Assembly (NCBI GenBank): GCA_016711125.1
Contig: JADJTQ010000005.1
Coordinates: 248,001-312,000, forward strand
From: Saprospiraceae bacterium
GTDB lineage: Bacteria; Bacteroidota; Bacteroidia; Chitinophagales; Saprospiraceae
Direction of reading: 5' to 3'
Length of the DNA: 64,000 nt
Below, piece after piece: positions 57,620 to 64,000 of this stretch. Numbering within the stretch: the first letter of the stretch is position 1; the number at the start of each line of letters is the position of its first letter. Made by a program: the position numbers and the translations under genes. The notes under the pieces are model-generated. The model did no database searches and had not been told where the DNA came from. It saw only the letters and a program-made list of their open reading frames with translations.

Positions 57620-58012
57620 GTTGTATCAGGGGATTTGATTTTCACACACCAGAGAGTGGACGGGCATCTTACGAAGCCAATAGCGTTGTAGCAGCTAACA
57701 AAAGGATCAAAAAAGTATTCTTGACCAGTATGACATTAAGTGCAAGAACCCATCTTCAGATACTTTGCGGAAGACATTTGGGTTTCTATCTACGAGGTTC
57801 ATGATCGATGTGAAGAAGCTTTGATCCTCTTGAGTCAAATGTTTAATCATAAGGACATCTCCACTACTAGACGGTATATGGGGATGACGGAGCGCCGGAT
57901 CAAGAATGCGTATCTGAGCCTCTCCACAACAATCTTGGAAATTGCAATACAAGTACCACCTACCTGTTTTTCGTTGGCAGAATGGAACATTTATGTCCAT
58001 GAAATGGAATAA
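57620..58012 (+). pseudogene. Tyrosine recombinase (integrase) C-terminal fragment, frameshifted
   Basis: Across three frames the plus strand encodes NSVVAANKRIKKVF, then DQYDIKCKNPSSDTLRKTFG, then DRCEEALILLSQMFNHKDIS and TTRRYMGMTERRIKNAYLSL. This is the catalytic half of a Bacteroidota phage/ICE-type integrase: the box II arginine is in TLRKTFG (the preceding His is Asp here), a later His in MFNHKD, and the catalytic Tyr in RRYMG. The N-terminal half is missing and at least two indels are needed. It adjoins the LRR fragment at about 57615. Confidence 0.75.
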
Positions 58013-58935
58013 CGGGAGTTCTAGTGAGCAAAACCCATGAATACAAAGGAAATGTACACACTTTGATTTGACATGTAGTTTCAAAGATGGTATATCTCCA
58101 GTTTGCTTTTTCGCACCAGCCTATATAAATTATAAATAAGTGAAAATCTTATCAACCTGCAAATAACCACTTCAATGTCGATAGTTTTTGGACTAAATAG
58201 AGTTATACCACCTCTATACCTAGTTGGTAAAGATTAATCTCGGCCATGCGGTTTTAGGGATTGTCCAAATCTCAGTGGCTAGGAGTAAATAAAACTTTAG
58301 TCTTGAAAGCATTCATTTTATTAAATCAATTTACACTCTAATTTTCTCTATTGACTATTTTAATAGTTTGTTGTTGAAGTTATTCAAAGCCTCAGCAATA
58401 ATTTTTCTGTGTTGCCTCTTGACAATTGATTAACCTGGCTTTTCACCCTGCCCACGTGGTAGGGTAACAAACGTGCAATTGATTGAACCACGATAATAAC
58501 CCAGTAGGCTAGGTTAAAATGAGCGTGTTTAAAGTCATAGAAACATCTGAATTTAGCAGTGCTCTATTAGATCCAAAACTTTGTTAACGATCGAGCCGGT
58601 CTAAGCGAACTTCCAACTGCAAGAGCCGTTCTTTTAAGGCGTCATTTTCCTCTTTTAGCGCTTTAATGGGCTAGCACTGATCCATACATTTCAATTATGT
58701 TGTGAAGTTCCGCTATAAAACTTTATATTGAAGACTGAAAGTAGCTAGATATGCAAGACCTCCGTAGTTTGGTATATCGAAGTTTGAGACAATATGGATT
58801 TTTGACTCCGTACCTGTCTTACAAGGTTCATGAAGGCACGAAACTTGAGTGCCAGTCTCTGAGCATCTAGTAGTTGGTTTTGATAATGTCCGGAATTGAT
58901 TAAACACATGTCTAACCAAGACCCTTTGTTTTGAA
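58013..58935. other. Gene-poor stretch with a short coiled-coil fragment
   Basis: About 920 bp without a complete gene. On the minus strand at 58584-58670 a 28-codon frame reads IKALKEENDALKERLLQLE and ends VRLDRLDR plus stop. It resembles the last coiled coil of tail-fibre/endosialidase-type proteins or an IS66-type leader, and is probably another remnant. Nothing else recognisable was seen. Confidence 0.4.
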
Positions 58936-61137
58936 ATGAAAAGAATCCCAAATCTCCACTTTCAGACCAGGTTGCCCGACCAGCTTAAAGAGGGCTTCTA
59001 TAAGAACTTACATGAGCACAATTTAAAGCGGATCTATCTTTTCTGCTGGGTCGCCGGGATTATATTTCTCTCTCTTTTATATGTAGACTACATCAGAATC
59101 GAAAGTGGTGAATATGCGCAAAATAGTATTTATCGATATCTGCTTTACCTACACCTGGGTGGTATTGTATATTTTATCTTCGCTGCTTTAATTAAATTCC
59201 GGGAATCTGATTTTTTAGAGGGTCGAATGAACCCGAAGATCATTACCTATGTCATTCTGATATATTTCGCCCTGACGGGTCAAACCCAGGATATTCTGAC
59301 CTACGGTGATCAAAATAAGATTATTTTATATATCGCCTTAATATTAGTGACCAATTGGTGGTTAAATCTCTTACACCAATTCAGAATAATTTTTGCGATA
59401 ACCAGTCTTTGTTTAATGTTAATTACCGTTAGTGTAGTAAGCTCACCTATCCCCTCTATTCATATTCTGGCTTATTATGAAATCATTGGTTTCACATTTG
59501 CCGCCTTTATATTTGGTACTATAGATTATAACTTCAGAGTTAGTAAATATCTGGATGAACAGTTATTGCAGCAGGAAAAAAGGAAAATAGAAGATTTGGA
59601 AAAATTCAAGGCTAGTTTGTATGTCAATCTCACCCATGAGTTCAGAACTCCCTTGACCATCATCATGGGAATTACCGATCGACTTAGACAGATCAAAGAC
59701 CAGTCTGAAAAAAATCTCAGATCCTCCCTGGAAACCATTGACCGCCACAGTGAAAATCTACTAAAATTAATTAATCAAATTCTGGACCTTGCTAAACTGG
59801 AATCACGTGAGATTGAATTTCGTTGGATTCAAGGGGATATAATTCAATTTGCGAAAACTTTGATTAAATCATTCGAGACGCTCAGTGAGAAAAAAAATAT
59901 TGACTTGCAGGTAAAATGTGAATTACCCGAGTACTTTTTAGATTACGATGAAGAAAAAATGTACTCCATATTGTCTAATCTGGTTGCCAATGCCCTGAAA
60001 TTTACCCATGAGGACGGATTTGTGCACATCAACATCACCCCAGTACATTCCAAAGAGCAGGAGTGGATTCAAATTGAAGTTGAGGATTCCGGCTACGGTA
60101 TTGGGAAGGAACATCTCCCCCACATTTTTGATAGATTCTATATTGCCGAGACCGGTCCTACCAGGAATACAACAGGTATCGGTATCGGGTTAGCTCTGAC
60201 GAAGGAACTGATTAAGTTCATGGGAGGTTTCCTTAAAGTCTCCAGTGAACTTGGTCAAGGGACAAAATTTACTATTGAATTGCCCGCTACCCGTAATGCG
60301 GTCAAACAACAAGAGCAATTTAAGACGACTGACCTACTTTCAATACCTGATCAAAAATTATTGCAAAAGTCTCAGGAAAAGACAATTCCCATGCTCCACT
60401 CATCCTCCTCGTAGAAGATGACATTGAAATTCTTCTCTATCTCACTTCGATCCTCGAAAATGAATATCTGCTGGAAATCGCAAGAAATGGAAATGATGGT
60501 GTCAGGAAGGCTACTGATCTAATTCCCGATCTGGTTATTAGTGATGTCATGATGCCGGAAAAAGACGGTTTAACTCTTTGCCAGGAATTGAAGTCGGATT
60601 TAAAGACAAATCACATACCGGTGATTCTTCTAACAGCAAGGGCAGAATTTAATGACAAGATCTTGGCCTGACACAGGTGCTGATGCATACCTCACCAAAC
60701 CTTTCAGAAGGGAAGAGTTGCTGATAGTAATCAATAATTTAATTGACATGCGTAAAACACTTCGGCAAAAATACAGACAATTAAGTGCGATCGATAAAGA
60801 TGATTTTAACAAAGAGGAAAATGCCTTTATCAACAAAGTCAATGCCCTTATTGAGGAGAATTTATCTAATACGGATTTCAATGTGGCGGACCTGGCAAAG
60901 GGTGTTTTTATGAGCAGAATGCAGCTTCACCGGAAATTGACCGCAACCACCAATCGGTCTGCAAGTAATTATATCAGGAGTTATCGTCTACATAAGGCAA
61001 GAAACATGCTGTCTAACGACAAAAGGAGTATTTCTGAAATTGCCTATGATGCAGGTTTCCGGGATCCCAATTATTTTAGCAAGACCTTTCAGAAGGAATT
61101 CGGAACCACTCCTACTGAATTTCGTTCGTCGATTTAA
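58936..61137 (+). pseudogene. Membrane hybrid histidine kinase-response regulator with AraC output, three small indels
   Basis: The N-terminus has five to six membrane helices (about 30-210), a HisKA domain with the phospho-His in LTHEFRTPLTIIMG (about residue 234) and an HATPase domain (LVANALKF, DSGYGIG, GIGIGLALTKELIKFMGG). The frame then shifts at about 60391, entering a receiver domain (LLVEDD, phospho-Asp in DLVISDVMMPEKDG), and again near 60657 and 60668, where two G-runs each lack one base (ILGLTQGADAYLTKPF restored). The end is an AraC-type DNA-binding domain (RSISEIAYDAGFRDPNYFSKTF). With the indels corrected this is one complete sensor-regulator of about 730 residues. Confidence 0.85.
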
Positions 61138-61146
61138 TATTACCCG

Positions 61147-61343
61147 GGAGGCTGTTGAAATAGTCAGGTTGATGTTGAAGCCGTAAATCGTCGATTTTCT
61201 GACGAGGCGAGACGAAGGAAGATACCGGGTTGTAACTGACTGAGGATCAACGAAGTCAGAATCGACGAGAACGGCTGATTCATGTTATTGGAGAACTTGA
61301 TTCTTGTTCAACTCAGCGCAAGTTGGGTATTTCAACAGCCTCC
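61147..61343. mobile_element. Foldback MITE, complete copy (197 bp)
   Basis: Perfect 16-bp terminal inverted repeats, GGAGGCTGTTGAAATA (61147-61162) and TATTTCAACAGCCTCC (61328-61343). The inverted similarity continues inward through CGTCGATTTTCTGACG and the complement of CAGAATCGACG, so the element can fold into a long hairpin. It has no coding capacity. The termini resemble those of IS5-group elements, and CTAG at the right edge fits a YTAR target (inference). A second, interrupted copy is at 25305. It sits 10 bp after the hybrid kinase stop codon. Confidence 0.85.
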
Positions 61344-61563
61344 TAGTTTTTAATGTGCAAATACCCATGAGGTCTCGAGGCTCCAAGGCCCTGCTTAACA
61401 TCTAGCCGTTACATAGTTCAAGATATGTTACATCAGTCCTAAACATAAGGGATGGTTACATATCTCCCCTACTCTGTTACATCAGAATTTGTCTGGTTTC
61501 CCTTTTCAATTGACCTTTAGATCCAATCAAGCCGGACAAATCGATGGCTTAAAAAAGCAAAAA

Positions 61564-62094
61564 ATGACTCGTTCAGATTTTAAGGTACCCATACCGATAG
61601 CAGGTATTTCAATCTTGCTTTTCGTCCCTAAGGAAGTATTGACGCAACGACCTCATGAGTTGTCCACAGGAATTGGTATTCCAGAATTAATTCATGTAGG
61701 ACTTCGCAATCAAGTCGGACAAACAAAAATTGGAACCTATATCGGATCGTTGCCAGGGTCCCTGCAGAGACCACTATCAGCAACGGCTGATGTATACTAC
61801 CTTTTGCAAGAAATGCAAAACTAATGGATGGATCTACCTGGTTTGTGAATTTAGGGCTCAATTAAATTCGCGACGATGGGAAGTCTGTGCTTGAGAAATA
61901 TGTATATGAAATGGCAACTTGGCCGGGAAATCCACAATTTTCAGACTACAAATTTGGAGATAGGCGCAGGTTTTACTTATGAATTATCCCATGCATCAAA
62001 AATTAAGGAGTCCTCATGTGGGTGGTTCTGCGGAATATTATCGACGCCGGATCTAATTCCAGCCATTAGTTTTAAATTCAATTTTAGATCGTAA
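61564..62094 (+). pseudogene. Small outer-membrane beta-barrel protein, two indels
   Basis: Starting at 61564, the sequence shows a signal-like stretch and alternating beta-strand patterns (ELSTGIGIPELIHVGLRNQV). It breaks at about 61809 (one T lost from a T run, DVYYLFARNAKLMDG restored) and about 61864 (two bases lost, GLNYKFATMG restored), then continues to KWQLGREIHNFQ and GAGFTYELS. The C-terminus, AISFKFNFRS, ends in alternating aromatics as in outer-membrane barrels. It ends 4 bp before the TonB-dependent receptor, so the two are probably one operon. Function unknown. Confidence 0.6.
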
Positions 62095-62098
62095 GACA

Positions 62099-64000
62099 AT
62101 GAAGCACTCATATCTAAAGTTTAATTTGGCCGGCCTGTTATTATACGGACTACTGCTTATAAATCTTCAATTAATGGCTCAGGGTCATTTTCAAACTATT
62201 CGTGGATCGGTGGTTGACAAAATCAATAAACAACCATTAATTGGAGCTACCGTAGAACTGGGAACCATGGCGGTGGTGTCAGAACTGGATGGACAATTCC
62301 TGGTGGAAAATATCCCTGTAGGACGGTATAAGATTGTTTGTCGGTATCTTGGATACGCCACCCAGATCCTCGATGATGTGCTGGTGAACTCCATAAAAGA
62401 AGTGGTACTTGACTTTCAGCTTGAAGAAGCCCCATTTCAGGCGGGAGAAGTAATAATACTGGCCTCCAAGCATCCGCACGAACCACTGAATGCATTATCG
62501 ATGGTGAGCACCAGGGCATTCTCCTCAGAAGAGACTCAACGTTATCCTGCAAGCGCCAATGATCCGGGTAGAATGGCAGTTGGTTTCCCGGGAGTAAAGC
62601 CAGCGAGGGATAATCGAAACGATTTGGTGATCCGGGGAAATCCTCCATTTGGTTTGTTATGGAGGGTTGAAGGCGTGGACATTCCTAATCCCAATCATTT
62701 TGCCAGAATCGGCTCATCTGGTGGAGGCATTACCATTTTTAGCGTCAGCATGCTCGACCATTCTGATTTCTCCTCAGGTGGTTTTGCCGCAAATTATGGT
62801 AATGCCATTTCGGGGGTTTTCGATATCAATTTTAGAAAAGGAAATATGGAAAACAGAGAACATACCTTTAGAGCAGGAATGTTGGGATTAGATTTTTCTA
62901 CTGAAGGTCCGATCAAAAAAGGGAGCAGTTCGTATCTGGTAAACTACCGCTATTCAACCCTGGGTATTCTGGATGCTTTGGATATCCATCTGGTCGATGA
63001 GCGGGAATCCAATACCTTTCAAGACTTATCATTTAAGACAAGCTTCAAAAGTCGCAACAAGAAACATAATTTATCAATTTGGGGCATGGGTGGATTAAGC
63101 AAAGAATTCGAAGATGTGGTTTCGGGAATCGAAAATTGGAAGACTTATAGTGATTATTATACCCGAAAATTTGATACCGATATGGGAGTTATCGGATTGA
63201 ACTACCAATATCTCATCGATGACAAGTCCTATCTTAAAGTGAGCTTAGCCGCCATGGGTCAACAAACTATCTGGAGGAATGATACACTGAATCAGAATCT
63301 TATTCCAACAGCTGTCAATGATGAAATTTATAATAACGAGAAACTTACATTAAATAGCACCTATACTCGCAAACTATCTTCAGCTTTAACTCTTCAGAGT
63401 GGAGTTTTAGCCAGTCAACTAATTTATAATCTCAAAAGGATAAAATATCTTCCAACGACCAGGCAATTACTGAATGAAACCGGCCATTCATTCCTTTTTC
63501 AACATTTTGCTAATCTTGGTATAAATCCGAATTCGAGATGGACGTTGAATCTTGGAATTCACTCGATCCATTTCAGCCTGAATAATACCGGATCGATCGA
63601 ACCCCGGCTAGGAACTGAATATTATTTTTCTGAAAATTGTTCCATTGCACTTGGATACGGTAAGTACAGTGTCTTTCTGCCAATAGGCCACTATCTTGCC
63701 AGAATTACGACTGAATTGGGTGTCATCGAACAGCCAAATTTAGCGCTTAGTCCCATCATATCGCATCAGTTAATTGCTACACTGAATTATCATTTCACGA
63801 ATTACAAATTGAAAATAGAACCGTATTACCAGAAATTAAAAAATATACCCGTAGATCAAGATATACGGAGTACTTATTCACTAATTAATGAAATCGATGG
63901 GTACTCTACTCAGGCACTGACTGGTAAAGGCTCTGCTACAAACATAGGAGTCGACCTCACCCTTGAAAAATACTTTACCAATCAAGGCTTTTTTATCTTC
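62099..64000 (+). CDS. TonB-dependent receptor-like protein, N-terminal part (runs off the window)
   Basis: The ATG at 62099 opens a frame that stays open for 634 codons to the right edge. A signal peptide (NLAGLLLYGLLLINLQLMAQ) is followed by a CarboxypepD_reg-like domain at about 35-115 (GSVVDKINKQPLIGATVEL, GYATQILDDV). A plug domain follows (NDPGRMAVGFPGVKPARDN, LVIRGNPPFGLLWRVEGVDI, GGFAANYGNAISGVFDI), then long stretches of barrel strands. It imports or binds a large ligand at the outer membrane; the ligand is unknown. It is preceded by a damaged small barrel protein and a hybrid sensor kinase that may control it. Confidence 0.88.
   Translation, partial: MKHSYLKFNLAGLLLYGLLLINLQLMAQGHFQTIRGSVVDKINKQPLIGATVELGTMAVVSELDGQFLVENIPVGRYKIVCRYLGYATQILDDVLVNSIKEVVLDFQLEEAPFQAGEVIILASKHPHEPLNALSMVSTRAFSSEETQRYPASANDPGRMAVGFPGVKPARDNRNDLVIRGNPPFGLLWRVEGVDIPNPNHFARIGSSGGGITIFSVSMLDHSDFSSGGFAANYGNAISGVFDINFRKGNMENREHTFRAGMLGLDFSTEGPIKKGSSSYLVNYRYSTLGILDALDIHLVDERESNTFQDLSFKTSFKSRNKKHNLSIWGMGGLSKEFEDVVSGIENWKTYSDYYTRKFDTDMGVIGLNYQYLIDDKSYLKVSLAAMGQQTIWRNDTLNQNLIPTAVNDEIYNNEKLTLNSTYTRKLSSALTLQSGVLASQLIYNLKRIKYLPTTRQLLNETGHSFLFQHFANLGINPNSRWTLNLGIHSIHFSLNNTGSIEPRLGTEYYFSENCSIALGYGKYSVFLPIGHYLARITTELGVIEQPNLALSPIISHQLIATLNYHFTNYKLKIEPYYQKLKNIPVDQDIRSTYSLINEIDGYSTQALTGKGSATNIGVDLTLEKYFTNQGFFIF

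Noticed and set aside
57298..57620. Plus-strand frame opposite the LRR-like fragment
   Set aside because: The minus strand has clear repeats over this stretch; only the part after about 57620 belongs to the integrase remnant.

Overview
The window looks like a chromosomal segment from a Bacteroidota bacterium, most likely a marine or environmental Saprospiria/Chitinophagia-type lineage (placement is inference). The pointers are an ECF sigma/anti-sigma pair carrying a carboxypeptidase-D-like module, a one-piece hybrid two-component regulator with propeller repeats, a second membrane-bound hybrid kinase with an AraC-type output domain, a TonB-dependent receptor with an N-terminal carboxypeptidase-like domain, many lipoprotein signals, and several Gfo/Idh/MocA oxidoreductases. 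Ordinary stop codons are used throughout.

Layout. 0-3.5 kb: anti-sigma factor (runs off the left edge), ECF sigma factor and a divergent secreted vWA protein. 3.6-10.7 kb: FAD oxidoreductase and glycosyltransferase with overlapping ends, a methyltransferase, an array of short hairpin repeats, then purL. 11-16 kb: two secreted two-module proteins of unknown role, a small membrane protein, an MFS exporter. 16.4-22.3 kb: a sulfate-handling group with a lipoprotein sulfatase, two tandem lipoprotein arylsulfate sulfotransferases (one frameshifted) and a PAPS-type sulfotransferase. 22.5-25.2 kb: class III cyclase-TPR protein and a small divergent membrane protein. 25.3-30 kb: the left end of a foldback MITE, a 3'-truncated group II intron, and a hybrid regulator cut off inside its receiver domain where it meets the intron. 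30.4-34.3 kb: sugar-type oxidoreductases and a TIM-barrel isomerase, separated by heptamer-based tandem repeats.

34.5-52.6 kb: secreted metacaspase-like protein; TolC/RND/MFP efflux operon with two lesions; class V aminotransferase; M36 metalloprotease with PA domain; esterase-TPR protein; KAS III-like enzyme; SMP-30 lactonase; Tat-exported Gfo/Idh oxidoreductase; DoxX. 52.6-58.9 kb is a graveyard of mobile DNA: tRNA-His with an odd acceptor stem, a serine-recombinase remnant running into it, fragments of a sigma factor, an amidohydrolase, a leucine-rich-like surface protein and a tyrosine integrase, plus one nearly intact lipoprotein oxidoreductase. 58.9-64 kb: hybrid histidine kinase, a complete copy of the MITE, a damaged outer-membrane protein and a TonB-dependent receptor that runs off the right edge.

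More than a dozen otherwise conserved genes carry single-base lesions, often at G or T runs. Two sit in the same sequence context. Part of this apparent decay is therefore probably sequencing error. I found no rRNA, no CRISPR array and no clearly new multi-gene system. The most unusual material is the sulfate cluster, the MITE/intron/regulator junction, the repeat arrays and the tRNA-His integration site.
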